DNA of 64,000 nt from Sisyra terminalis. Its lineage: Eukaryota; Arthropoda; Insecta; Neuroptera; Sisyridae. The stretch spans positions 37,758,001 to 37,822,000 of the forward strand of contig OY292278.1 of assembly GCA_958496175.1 (NCBI GenBank). The letters are read 5' to 3'. A model generated the notes under the pieces. That model worked only from the letters and a program-made list of their open reading frames with translations, did not search any database and was not told the DNA's origin. Both the position numbers and the translations under genes were made by a program. This document shows positions 50,439 to 62,104 of this stretch, in pieces (positions within the stretch are counted from its first letter, which is position 1; each line of letters opens with the position of its first letter).

Positions 50439-51514
50439 TTTGCAGTTTACTAAACTTCTTCAAAACTCTTTAAGACTTTTCAACTGTGTAATTTATTTAT
50501 TTACTTTTTTCTGTTATACTTATCAGCTAATTATTTGTTGAGATACCAAATTTTGTCTTCAGAAATTGAAATAAACAATAATATTTTCTTTAAAAAGTAT
50601 CAACAACATATGTCCATGAACTTATAAATTTATGATAAGAGAGGCAGCTGATAATTTGTTCATTAATGTACATAGAAAAAAAAATCATCAATAAGAAATC
50701 TATATTTGGATAATTTTCCCAAAAAATTTAAATTTTTTGTTCAAAATTTTTTTTTTTTGGAAAAAATAAATTATAACTTTTTATTTACATTTCCGATGAA
50801 AACTCGTGTAACCAATTTAAATTTTTGTGAAAAATATTTATATTATTGTAAGTGATATTTTCGGATAACAAAAGTTCAAATATATCACCCAAATATATTG
50901 ATGTTTCCACAAAATTAAAAATTTAGGTCCAAAGATTTCGGAGGTTGGTAATTGATTCTTTTCAACTTTAACATATTTACCGTAGAAGAAAGTACCAGAA
51001 GCTTTAATCAGATAGTTACTGTTATGAAAATAGAACTGGAAACAGAATTGTAACCAGAAATGGAACAAGAACCAAAAACGTAACCCAATTAAATAAAGTA
51101 ATAAAGGAAGATAGAAATCAGAAACTAATTTTATTTTAAGGAACACTAAAACCTATGTTTTTTTCGAATTCTGTAAAAATTATCTGTATCTATCATTATG
51201 ATACTGTGTTAAAAACAATCATCAGTTTTACTAATATTTTGTACTATTAACTATTTTTTTCTGAGAAGAGAAGTTTTCATGCTAGATATAGTATTATAGG
51301 AAGATGCAACGAAAAAAGGAAGAAAACTGTTAAACTTTGAAATCCTGGACTACTTAAAAAAATGGTCCATATTAATTTAAAGAACCTCGGTAAGAAAAGT
51401 TCAACCATTCGGGAAACTAAATCCGTCCTTGTTTATTTCAAAAGAAATATAGTTAATGTTTGAAGAACTACAAAATACGGAAACAGATTCGCAAAGTAGG
51501 CAGATATTCTGGAT
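50439..51514. other. Upstream flank of paralogue 2
   Basis: No gene. The AT-rich proximal 100 bp contains GATAAG (50519-50524, minus) and taaataaataaat but no certain TATA/Inr pair. 50985-51080 is a degenerate GGAACAGAAC-like purine repeat whose minus-strand frame is aromatic-rich and not a real protein. Confidence 0.45.
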
Positions 51515-51707
51515 CAGTGTTTCTTAAATTGAGGTGAGAGTGCGGGAGGAGCCTCTAACATTAAAAATTAAGAAATTATTTAAAGTAAATTTCGCAAAAA
51601 CTCTATTTTTCTAATAAAAAAAAAACAAACTCATTTTTCAATGGAGTGAGAAGATCTATTTTCAGAATCAAAGGGGTACGGCTAACTTAAAAGATTAAGA
51701 AACATAG
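51515..51707. mobile_element. hAT-type MITE (193 bp)
   Basis: Ends CAGTGTTTCTTAAATTG and AAAGATTAAGAAACATAG. Flanks ttctggat / ttaaggat share 6 of 8 bases. Internal aaggggtacgg near the right end also occurs in the element at 160-360 (aggggtacgg), so both belong to one family. Confidence 0.65.
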
Positions 51708-51739
51708 TTAAGGATGTTCCTATGTTTTTTTCTTTTAAA

Positions 51740-51950
51740 TTGTTATTTAATGTCGCTTTATACTTAGGTCCTTAGCGACTCTAGGGTTAATAAAAATCCT
51801 TAATCGAGAAATATCGAACCCAAAACCTACCAATTTTTGGTTCGATCCTCCTATCTAGTAAATTTTCAATATTTCTCGATTTAGGATTTTTATATTATAA
51901 TTTATTATGTTTTGGGGTGGTCACCTAGACCACTCGGCCACCAATAGACT
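51740..51950 (-). mobile_element. tRNA-derived SINE, copy 5 (reverse, rearranged)
   Basis: On the minus strand the head TGGTGGCCGAGTGGTCTAGG is at 51944-51925. The body module (ttaaccctagagtcgctaag, accttaggtccttagcgact in plus) lies at 51760-51800, and a second ttctcgattt module sits between, so the copy carries an internal duplication. Confidence 0.7.
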
Positions 51951-52753
51951 GTTCCTATGTTGTTGGTGTAAACCATCATTTATGTAACAAACATAAAATA
52001 TTTGGAGACAAATGCATCTTTGGTGACCTAATTGGTTGGTAAATGAATGTAAAAATAAAGTAGAAATTGCTGTATACTCAGATATTTACGTCTTCTTAAT
52101 GACACATGAGCCAATTTTATAGTATTTGCAGTAGATTTCGATTGAATTTTCGTGAATAAATTGAACCAAAATGGTTCTTATCCAAGTTGACTTGTCTGAT
52201 TCATGGGAATACCAAATAAACGTAAAAAAACAAATTTTAAATAATGGAAACCTAGAATTAGCCTTTCATTTTTCAATACGATCTTTTTTCCCTTGGATTT
52301 GATATTTCTCAAGATCTTCGTTTGTTCATGTAAGATCTACGTTTATTCGATCTTAAATCGTTGTATTTTTTAAGAACAACGGAACATAGTTACTGTTTGT
52401 GATCATTAAATCTCTTGCCACTTGTAATAACGCTTCTTTTTAATTTGAGAAATATTAATATCTAGGAACCAACAAGCATCAATTCTCCTCGAACAAACGA
52501 AAACAACTAATAATTTAACGATTTAAACTTTCCAACATTGGTTTTAATGTTTTAAATTTACAAAAAGAAATGAAATATTCACATTTAGCCCCTGAGGCAC
52601 TCGCCGTTTGGAAAAATTGTATTTGTTATTTTTCAGATTGCAAACTACATAATACATTAAACATTAATTATTGTGAAACTAATATGTGTAAATAGAAATC
52701 ACCGCCTCCAATTTCCCATAGGTGTCTTAATATTCCATATGGTCCACATGGTA

Positions 52754-53705
52754 GGGGAGACCGGGTACAAAAGTAACAATTTGTACTTTTACCTTGATTT
52801 CTGGCTGGGTGTTATTATTGCCATTAAATGAATATAACCACATATAATTTTAGTTTATGTTCTTCACAATAGTAACTTGATTCATTAAATTATGGTGTGT
52901 TTTATATGAATAACACAGTTTAAAAAAAAAAACTGTCAGTTGTTACTTTCAACCACTTAAGAGGGTTGAAAGTAACACGTTGTGGGTCGAAAGTAACAAG
53001 ACTGCTAAGGGTTGCTAATGAAAACAATAGTACAAGTTAAATCAACAAATTACTTATTTAAAGACTTTATATTAATGATATAAACCAAATTCAGCATATT
53101 AAATACTCAAAAAATATATATATTAAGGAAATGAATCACTATAATACCGCGACAACGCATAAGAATTACTGCATGAGGAACTACCGATACGGAAATGTAT
53201 CGAAAACCATTGTACTTTGAAAACCATTTTATTGAAGTAGATATCCATAAAAATATGATGTTAGTAATAAAATCATTACGAGGACAAGAGTAACATATCA
53301 CTTTTGTACCCTAGGGGACTATGTTACTTTTGTACCCATTCTCATTTTTTATAAAACGTGTAACATAACCTTAAAACGGAACGTGCTAGACAAAAATGAA
53401 TTTAAACAATGAAAAATTTATCTATTCAAGAATGGATATGCAAACATTCGGATTGCTATGATCCTTTTACGACTATGTAAACAATAAATAAGAAAATGTC
53501 GAAAAACTTACTTTTGACTCGTTAAAACACATTACGTCCTATTATATAACCTACCAATGCACTGCGCACGCGTCAAATTAATGCGATTGAGGGGGGTGCT
53601 CTAGGCTATCACCTGATGGCAGCAAAACGATTTTCGCTCATTGGATAAACCTATAAAAGCATTTGTTACTTTCGACCCGCCGTTACTTTTGTACCCAGTC
53701 TCCCC
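52754..53705. mobile_element. 952-bp TIR DNA element with repeated subterminal motifs
   Basis: Ends GGGGAGACCGGGTACAAAAG and the inverse CTTTTGTACCCAGTCTCCCC (read on the plus strand CTTTTGTACCCAGTCTCCCC), TIR about 24 bp, flanked by TA on both sides. The motif GGGTnnAAAGTAAC or its inverse recurs near both ends (52940-53005 and 53290-53335, 53664-53690). No transposase frame; superfamily not assigned. Confidence 0.8.
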
Positions 53706-53951
53706 TATGTTTATTTTCATGCAACTCATTTCTTTAAATTGTTGGCTTTTTCTTATAAAATACAACAATTTAAGGTCGAACAAATGTAGGTCTTACAGGA
53801 ACAAAGGTAGGTCTTTAGATATACATCAAATTCAAGGGAAAAAGAACCACATTTAAGAATGAGAGGTTAACTTTAGGTTGCTATTTCTTCAAATTTGTTA
53901 TTTTTTTATAAAAAATTAAGGAACAAAAAAGCCAAAAAAATTGAGGCTCAA

Positions 53952-54163
53952 GTATACTTTAGCACACCCACAATCTGACAACGTTGCATTTTCAACTTTG
54001 TTTTTAATTTAATTCGCGATATTTTTGTTATTTCAATTCTAATATGGTATAATTCTCTCTTTTGTGGTTAAATTTTCATTATGGACCGATTTAATCGCGA
54101 ATTAAATTTAAAAAAATAGTCGAAAATGCAACGTTGTCAGATTGTGGGTGTGCTAAAGTACAC
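53952..54163. mobile_element. MITE with perfect 37-bp TIRs
   Basis: 53956-53992 is the exact inverse of 54123-54159 (actttagcacacccacaatc outermost, aacgttgcatttt innermost). Further inside ttaatttaattcgcgat pairs with atcgcgaattaaattt, so most of the 212 bp can fold on itself. Older relatives are at 16864 and 19023. Confidence 0.85.
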
Positions 54164-55236
54164 ATGAGCCAAAATTGATGAACAAACGAATCAGCAAAAA
54201 AAATTGAAAAATCAAAAGTCAAAGGGTAAACTTTAAGGAGCTTTATTGTCAAAGCTTTCGTATTTAGGTGGCCCATATCCATCTAAAGTAGCGTAATTTG
54301 CAAATGGCGAAATAATTTTCCGAATAACCATTGTGGTTCCGGAGATTACCTTTCCAATTGTATACCCAAATTCATTAAATTTAGTTTCTCTTCATAATTT
54401 AGATAAAAAGCAATTATGACATCTCAATTCTTTGTTTTTCAAGCAAAACTTCCAATTCAAATTAATCAAACCCCAAGAATAAAATAGCCAAATTGCTTTT
54501 GGGTGGCAATTAAAAAAAAGTGTAGATAACAAACGTAGATAGGCACAGTGTTAATCTTAAATGGGGAAAGAAAAAAAACAGACCAAAACGTAAATTAAGA
54601 AATTGATGAAAGTGTTATTGGCTTTTGCAACATCTGCGTTTCGTTTCGATTTTGAGATTTCGATTCGTTACAATTAGTTTGCGTTTAGAAACGTTGCGTT
54701 TGCTCGACCACGGTTTTCATTCACGTACCACACATGACGTATTTTTTACAAGTGGAAATACATAAAAAAAAATACTTAGACAACCTAACGGGATTCGAAT
54801 CTTTTCGAAACGAAATCGAGCAACTTGCCATTTCAACGCAGGAATCATTCCGAACATCTGCACAGAGAAATCAGGTGGATGACGCACTTTCTGCCTTTCG
54901 AAGCCTTCAACAACTTGACCGTTAGATCAAAGGATAAAAACCAAGTGCAGTTTCGCTTTCTACCATCCTTTAGAAAGGATATATCTAATGGAATCAAAGA
55001 GCCTTTACAAACTTACTTTCAATTTTCGTTCAAGCTTTTAAAACAAGTTTCATTTTCATTTCAGCTTTGGCTCTTTTCTTTAACTTTCAAAACAATACCG
55101 TCGAAGTCCACCAACGTCTTATTGCCCAAGAATTGTTTTATTGCCCAAATTAACTTTTCTTCTACAAATTGGTCCAGCTGTCGCATAATCATTAAACTAA
55201 TACGATTTGGATCATATTGTAACGGAATTTACTGAA
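54164..55236. other. Non-coding stretch, one unassigned small ORF
   Basis: The plus frame 54734-54925 (63 codons, ending SLQQLDR) lies in a GC-raised patch and has a protein-like composition rich in E, Q and S, but no motif or splice context I recognise. Otherwise AT-rich. Confidence 0.3.
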
Positions 55237-56225
55237 TATATATTAGACTAGGCCAAAAAAAATAACTATTTTTTTTTTAAAAAGTATATTGAAAATATTG
55301 TTCAAGGTGACAAAAAAAAATATCGGTTAAGTTTGAGCCCTTAATATTAATATTAAGAGGTCTATCATCTTTAATTTCGATTTTTTATTTGTGCTTTCAT
55401 TTTTTCGTCAATGCTGTGAAACTATCAAGGTAAAAAAAGTCATCTTCGCATACACTTATAGAAAATTAAGTTCCCTACAAAAAACGTCTTTTTAAAAATT
55501 TTTGCCAGACACGCCGTTTTCGAATAATAAAGTTTTAAATATTGATATAATTTTTAGATTTATCTTCTTTATTTTGGAATTTTGTAACTAACAAACAAAT
55601 AAATATATAGAAATGAACAATATAGATTCTTGAAGGGAATTTAATGCTCTACAAAAAAGGTCTCTTAACGTTTCTACATAAAATCACTCTTTCAAAATTG
55701 GTTCAACAACGAAAAAAACAATAATTTAATTTTTCCTTCAACTTTAATTGTGAATAACTTTTGAAAAAGTGATTTTATGTAAAAACATTAAGAGACCTTT
55801 TTTGTACAGCATTAAATTCCCTTCAAGAATCTATATTGTTCATTTCTATATATTTATTTGTTTGTTAGTTACAAAATTCCAAAATAAAGAAGATAAATCT
55901 AAAAATTATATCAATGTTTAAAACTTGATTATTCGAAAACGGCGTGTCTGGCAAAAATTTTTAAAGAGACGTTTTTTTGTAGGGAACTTAATTTTCTTTA
56001 AGTATAGGTACAGATGAATTTTTTTACCTTGATAATTTGACAGCATTGACGAAAAAATGAAAGCACAAATAAAAAATCGAAATTAAAGATGATAGACCTC
56101 TTAATATTAATATTAAGGACTCAAACCTAACCGATATTTTTTTTTTGTCATCTTGAACAATATTTTCGATATATTTTTTAAAAAAAATAAATAGTTGATT
56201 TTTTTGGTCCCATCTAATATATATA
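55237..56225. mobile_element. Long foldback element, type A copy 2
   Basis: Same ends (atatatattagactaggcc ... ggtcccatctaatatata) and same arm sequence as 24391-25368, including the gctctacaaaaaaggtctct centre. Arms about 450-480 bp. Inserted in unrelated DNA, which defines the element borders. Confidence 0.88.
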
Positions 56226-57229
56226 TTAAGTCCATGTTGTAAAGTTCTTTTATTCGATGAAAATGTTTAATAAAACACCAACACTTTATCTATTATCCAC
56301 GCAGATGATTATTCTAGCGATTACTTTTCAATCTTCTTCGTTTAATTAGGTAATTCTTCATTAACGAATTTTACTTTTTCTTTCGACTTATTATATCGTT
56401 AGAGTCGACATTTTCTCGAACCTTCCGTAATGTATTGTTGACAATAGAAAATTCCTGAATATTCCACCGTTTTCGACGATTGTTTGTCGAACATTCAAGA
56501 AAAATCCATCTCTTCTTATACAATATCACAATATTTATGTTTCCTGATCAAAAAACTACCAAAAAAAAACAACTTTTAACCTTTCATTATTCGACCAAAG
56601 GTCAAAGATTTGTTTTTAAATCTAAAAGAATCCTCGTCCTTTATAAGAAAAAGGGATACTTTAAAAAAGAAAACACAAGAAGGGAAACCTTCAAAAATGT
56701 CAACTTCAATATAATGAAAGGAATGTAAAATTTCAAGAATAGGATAATTGTAGAGTTTAGTTAAAATATTGATATCAAATAAAGAAGACAGTTTAGGTTA
56801 TTTAAGGTCCGATTTTTTATTTTTATTTAATGATTTTTAATATTCAAATTAGCTATGTTTTGTTACGTATCGCAACTTCATCAGGTTTCTTGAATCACAA
56901 AAAATATTTTAGTTTCAATTTAAATTCAATAAAAGTTGACGTTCTTAAATTGACATCTTTTCAGTAAAAAATATTCACTTTCAAAAAAACAAAGAAAAGC
57001 ATTCCATACAATTTTTGTTTGCATTAGGCAAATTCTTCTAATAATATCTCAAAGAAGAATTGTTTCTAATATTTATAACTGGGGATACAAATTATGTCGC
57101 TAGAATACAAGACAAAGTATTTTGTTTCGACAACCGTTGGAACAAAGGACCCTTAAAAGGAAAAAATAACAGAAGTTAATGTCCCATGAAAAATCTTTAA
57201 ATGGTTCGAACCATTTAACCATCGTTAAT
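56226..57229. other. AT-rich non-coding stretch
   Basis: No gene is seen. The lysine-rich frame 56480-56728 reflects A-rich composition. Confidence 0.4.
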
Positions 57230-57980
57230 TTTTCACAAATATCGTCAAATTACAAAATAAAATTTTTTCGCTGCCAATCTTAAATATACGTCCACCTAAA
57301 CATGCTGAGCAAATTTTTCCGGAAACAAACCACGTTTAAGGGATGAAATCGACGATCAAAGTGCCCGAAGAAATAGTCAAACCATCTAAACTTAAATCGC
57401 TTGTGCCATCGTTAACTAAGGGATGACATTCGAACGAAATATAGTTTCAGGTAAGTAACATTATATAAAACGTTAATATAAAAATTTATTTCGATTTCAA
57501 AACGAAATCATTTTTGGTCGAAAAAAACCGTGGGTTAACCATCATTGATTGAACTTTAGATGGTTTGATGACTTCTTCGGGCACTTTGATAGTCGATTTC
57601 ACCCCTTAAACGTGGTTTGATTTCGGAAAATTTTGATCAGCATGTTTAGGTGGACGTATATTTTCGATTGGCAGCGAAAAAAAAGTTTTTGAATTATGCC
57701 AAAATTTGATGATATTCGAACACAATATAGTTTCAAGTGCGTAACAATATATTAAACGATAATATAACAATTTAATTCGATTTCAAAACAAAAACATTTT
57801 TGGTCGAAAATAACCGTGGGTTAACCATCGTTGATTTTTCACGAAAAAAGTGTCTCATAGAATTTTTTTTTTAAATTACCTGTAAAATAATTTTAGCTAA
57901 ATAATAATGATCGTTAATACAATACAAATGTTTTCATCTTTTTTTTTTTTTAAATTAATATTATTTTACATTCATAGATT

Positions 57981-58259
57981 GTGAATTTAGGATTAGAAAT
58001 TCAGTTACAACGTTTATGGAGAGATAATTTAATTGATAAATGGTTACCTATAGACCCGAAAAATTGTTTTAATTTACCACAAATTAATTGCTCTTTTAAA
58101 TTTTACACTCCAAAACGAAATAGATTTCGTTTTCTTAGTGAGGCTAGACTAGGAATCTTAAAGCCTGCTTATATCAAGCGATTTCTGAATAATTGTAGTT
58201 TGTATGCAACTAAACATACATTGCTGTGTTTGGGAGGTATAACCAATAAGTTGCCATGA
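57981..58259 (+). CDS. Unassigned small ORF (92 aa), intact in unit 1 only
   Basis: The open frame follows a ttcatag acceptor-like site and encodes a basic protein with segments LEIQLQRLWRDNLIDKWLP and FKFYTPKRNRFRFLSEARLG, one PKNCF and several Cys. I do not recognise a family. In the duplicate (about 59581-59855) the same sequence has a deletion after LID and in-frame stops, so that copy is broken. It might be an exon of a gene, a transposon remnant, or chance. No start context is convincing; the first codon is not ATG in the genome (GTG region). Confidence 0.25.
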   Translation: MNLGLEIQLQRLWRDNLIDKWLPIDPKNCFNLPQINCSFKFYTPKRNRFRFLSEARLGILKPAYIKRFLNNCSLYATKHTLLCLGGITNKLP

Positions 58260-58431
58260 AATTGTCAATCGCTGAGTGTTTTTCATTATAAACATTAGCT
58301 CATATAAACGTTACAATTAATTTATTTCACTTCAGATATTTTTTGGCGCTCGAAGAGGAACTGGTTTTCGTTACCAATGAAGTAAAAACATTCGGGAAAA
58401 TTAGTAACTGGTATTGAAAAAGTGTTACCAT

Positions 58432-58536
58432 CCCTGTTAAAAAAACGACATTTTGAAATCATTTGAAATGTATTTATTAACTTTAAACGATTTCTAATGG
58501 GTTTTTGATCTTTAAAAATGCCTTCGTTTAACAGGG
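58432..58536. mobile_element. CCCTGTTAAA-family MITE (unit 1)
   Basis: CCCTGTTAAAAAAACGACAT to atgccttcgTTTAACAGGG, 105 bp with inverted ends; core ttaactttaaacgatttcta. It was duplicated along with the surrounding unit. Confidence 0.78.
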
Positions 58537-59580
58537 GTGGCTTTGCATATGTATAAATTGTATATAATTCTTTTTCTTTTTTTGCTTTAGATACTCCATA
58601 AAGGTACACCATCCAACAACAAAGGAGGAACAATCGTTTTTGGATCACTGTTCATCATCATATCGATTGTGGATAGTGGATGGACTGTGAATTGGTGAAT
58701 TTGTGAAGTGAATAATTAAGAAGAAAGTGATATCAGAAATGAAAATAGTGTTCGTTTTGAATTTGCGGTGTAAATCTCAAGTGCTAAGTGAAAAAAGCAA
58801 AGAATTCCTTAGAAAAATTCTTTTATTGCAAATAAAGTGATCTATTATATATTTAATCGATGGTTTTGAACCGCAATTATAAATATCTAAATAAAATATA
58901 TTAAAAATTGTATGTTAAAATATCAATTAAAAGATAATTATTGTAAAAATTAGATTTTTATTCATTAACAAAGTTGAAAAAGTATAAAATATTTAGTTCA
59001 AATATCAATTGTTGTTAAATCTTCTGTAATTGAAATAATATTGAAAATTAATAACCATTTAACCCATTTAACCATCGTTGATTTTTCCAAAAATCGTAAA
59101 ATTTCAAAAAAAAAAAAATCGCTGCCAATCGAAAATATACGTCTACCTATACATGCTGAGCATATTTTGCCGAAAACACCCCACGTTTAAGGGATGAAAT
59201 CGACCATCAAAGTAACCGAAAAGTCATCAAACCATCTAAACTTCAATCGCATGTAACATCAAAAAATAAGGGATGATATTCGAACAAAATTTAGTTTCAG
59301 GTACGTAACAATATATCAAACGATAATATAAGTAACAGAATTCGATACAAAAACATTTTTAGTCGAAAAAAACCGTGGGTTAACCATCGTTGATTTTTCT
59401 CGAAAATCGTCAAATTTATACTTACCATTTCAACTTTTAAAGTGTCTTATAGAATATTTTTTTTAAAATTTCCTGTAAAATAATTGTAGCTAAATAATGG
59501 TAGACGTTAATATGATAATACGATACTAATGTTTGCTTCTTTTTTTTCTTAAAGTTAATATGATTCTACATTCACAGATT

Positions 59581-59855
59581 GTGAATTTAGGAATAGAAAT
59601 TCAGTTACAACGTTCATGGAGAGATAACTTAATTGATAATTGATAACCCGCAAAATTGTTTTAATTTACCACAAATTAATTGTTTTTTTTAAATTTTATA
59701 CTCCAAAACGAAATAGATTTCGTTTTTTTAGTGAGGCTAGACTAGGAATCTTACAGCCTACTTATATCTAGCGACTTCTGAATAATTGTAGTTTGTATGC
59801 AACCAATCATACATTGGTGTGTTTGAGAAGTATAACCAATAAATTGCCATGAAAT
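59581..59855 (+). pseudogene. Broken duplicate of the 92-aa ORF
   Basis: Aligns to 57981-58259 but loses several bases around gataattgataacccgc, giving a stop right after the DNLID segment, and has a further stop in the tatatctagcgac region. Shows the frame is not maintained in this unit. Confidence 0.5.
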
Positions 59856-60025
59856 TGTCAATCGCTGAGTGTTTTTCATTATAAACATTAGCTCATATAA
59901 ACGATACAATTAATTTATTTCACTTCAGATATTTCTTGGCGCTCGAAGAGGAACTTGTTTTCGTTACCAATGAAGTAAAAACATTCGGTAAAATTACAAA
60001 CTGGTAAGAGAAAAAGTGTTACCAT

Positions 60026-60130
60026 CCCTGTTGAAAAAACGACATTTTGAAATCATTTGAAATGTCTTTATTAACTTTAAACGATTTCTAATGGGTTTTT
60101 GATCATTAAAAATGCCTTCGTTTAACAGGG
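60026..60130. mobile_element. CCCTGTTAAA-family MITE (unit 2)
   Basis: Same element as 58432-58536 at the equivalent place of the second unit; starts ccctgttgaaaaaacgac and ends tttaacaggg. Confidence 0.78.
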
Positions 60131-60647
60131 GTGGCTTTGCATGTGTATAAATTGTACATAATTCTTTTTCTTTTTTGCTTTAGATACTCCATAAAGGTAC
60201 ACCATCCAACAACAAAGGAGGAACAATCGTTTTTGGATCACTGTTCATCATCATATCGATTGTGGATAGGGGATGGACTGTGAATTGGTGAATTTGTGAA
60301 GTGAATAATTAATAAGAAAGTGATATCAGAAATGAAAATAGTGTTCGTTTTGAATTTGCGGTGTAAATCTCAAGTGCTAAGTGAAAAAAGCAAAGAATTC
60401 CTTAGAAAAATTCTTTTATTGCAAATAAAGTGATCTATTATATATTTAATCGATGGTTTTGAACCGCAATTATAAATATCTAAATAAAATATATTAAAAA
60501 TTGTATGTTAAAATATCAATTAAAAGATAATTATTGTAAAAATTAGATTTTTATTCATTAACAAAGTTGAAAAAGTATAAAATATTTAGTTCAAATATCA
60601 ATTGTTGTTAAATCTTCTGTAATTGAAATAATATTGAAAATTAATAA

Positions 60648-61029
60648 ATGTATTGTTTTTCTCTCGAAACAGTGTTTTATTTATGAAGTATTAAATTTCA
60701 GAGTTTCCTTGAATATTAAGATTTTCAGCAATAATATTATTAAATAGAAATTGTTTGAGAATATTTCCAAATTCAATTAAGTAAAGATATTTCATTAATG
60801 CATCAGAGTTCGTCTAATTTTTCTCAAACAACCCTTATTTAATATTATTATTTTGTGTATAAGAACGACCAATTTTGGAACTTTTGAGTACCAATTGCTT
60901 GGGGGTGTGCTTTCGGAGATTGTTGCATAGAGGATTGTTGGAAACTTACGATTGGCATAACAAATATATGCGAATAAATCAATAACCGTAAGTAAAAAAA
61001 AAATTAATACTTTAAATATAAGTTTCAAC
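60648..61029. other. Non-coding stretch
   Basis: Nothing gene-like. It leads into the tRNA-like repeat units. Confidence 0.4.
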
Positions 61030-62003
61030 GTATCATACGTATGAATGTTTCCATGGTGCAGTGGATAAGAGCACCAATGCATTGAAGTAAGGGGTTTCGG
61101 GTTCGGAAACCGCATCATTTTTTTTTTTTTAATAAAATAATTAATTTATTTTATAATTTTAATTCCAGCTTTTCGGGCTTGAAACAATTGATCGATGAGT
61201 TTTTCTATTCAGTTTTTTTGCTAACTTATTCTATGACGTCAATTAATTTCGGTAAACGTAAATATTTGAAAAATAAATGGAAAATTATTCTTAATTATTA
61301 AATTTAAAAAACTAAAACTATTAACTTGATGGTTGTATATATTGTAATATATACCTACATATGTTATGTTTAGTACATTGGTACGTGCAATACAAGTAAA
61401 TGAATAATTAAGTCCAACATTAAAGTGAAAATTTTAATAATTTGGAAAAAGGAACTAATGGAAAAGGGCGTCAAAAATATGAGTTCCAATTCTAATCACA
61501 TAAATCATATAGCCTTCTGTTATATACTCGGATAACCTTTAGAGGTTGAAAGTAATTGATCGATTTCATGGATTATTATTCATCGAAAAAATCGCTGAAG
61601 GACATAGAAAAGGGTCAATGTTTTTTCAATTGGAAAATTTAAAGTGGAAATTATTTTCAAGAAACATTTCTTGAATTTCCCAAAAATATTTGAACCACAA
61701 GTGTAAGACGTTAAATCTGGGAAATACGTCGAATAACATAGATACTTTTCAATGGCATTCATCGTATATTTCGGAGAAACAAATACACAATTTAATTGCA
61801 TTGCTTCAGATATGTAATTCTTTGATATCGAAAAAAGCGGTCAAGAACAAAAAAAAGTTATCATGTTTTCGAACAACTTTTCCGAACGTAACACGGAGCA
61901 GCTATGGTTAAAATATTTTCGCGATATTAAAATTATTTCCATCGAAAAATTTTTTCCTTTTTCTACAAATCTCATGAGAATTGTTTATATATGAGTTTTA
62001 ACG
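61030..62003. repeat. Diverged single unit of the terminal repeat
   Basis: It begins with tRNA-like unit 1 and ends with aacacggagcagctatggtt (61890-61909) before tRNA-like unit 2. The palindrome arm has the counterpart aacaaggagcagctatggtt (62940-62959). Other shared pieces are gatcgat, tgacgtca and atatcgaaaaaa. So it is an older, roughly 1-kb relative of the palindrome arm. Confidence 0.55.
61047..61130 (+). repeat. tRNA-like Pol III unit 1
   Basis: The A-box region TGGTGCAGTGGATAAGAGCA forms a D-arm-like GTGC/GCAC stem. A hairpin GGTTTC-gggttcg-GAAACC (61093-61111) contains a B-box-like GGTTCG, and a long T run (61118-61130) follows. There is no proper anticodon or acceptor stem, so it is a tRNA relic or a tRNA-derived promoter, not a working tRNA gene. 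Confidence 0.5.
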
Positions 62004-62024
62004 TCGTTTACATATATCATCTAA

Positions 62025-62104
62025 TGGCCGAATCGTTAAGGATATGTGCACTGATGCCGAGAACGGAAGATCCCAGTTCGAACCCCGAATGCGTAAGGTT
62101 TTTT
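62025..62104 (+). repeat. tRNA-like Pol III unit 2 (left arm)
   Basis: A-box-like TGGCCGAATCGTTAAGG (62025-62041), B-box-like AGTTCGAACCC (62075-62085) and a T6 run (62099-62104), correctly ordered and spaced for a Pol III promoter. Cloverleaf stems are not maintained. Transcription would run toward the palindrome centre. Confidence 0.55.

Larger units (their letters stand above)
57230..60647. repeat. Tandem duplication, unit about 1.6 kb, with inverted-repeat heads
   Basis: Matching points such as ttcatagattgtgaattt (57971) and ttcacagattgtgaattt (59571) sit 1600 bp apart; near the ends (59041 and 60634) the offset is 1593. The last 800 bp of each unit are nearly identical. The heads carry ccatttaaccatcgttgatt and gtgggttaaccatcgttgat. 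In unit 1 an inverted repeat is formed by 57265-57420 and 57555-57680 (cgctgccaat...cgtttaaggg and inverse). Confidence 0.85.

Noticed and set aside
50838..51146. Aromatic-rich minus frame (FWFLFHFWLQFCF)
   Set aside because: Translation of a degenerate purine repeat, not a protein.
61047..61119. Functional tRNA gene
   Set aside because: D-arm-like stem is present but acceptor and anticodon stems fail and the T loop is not TTCRANY in a 5-bp stem.
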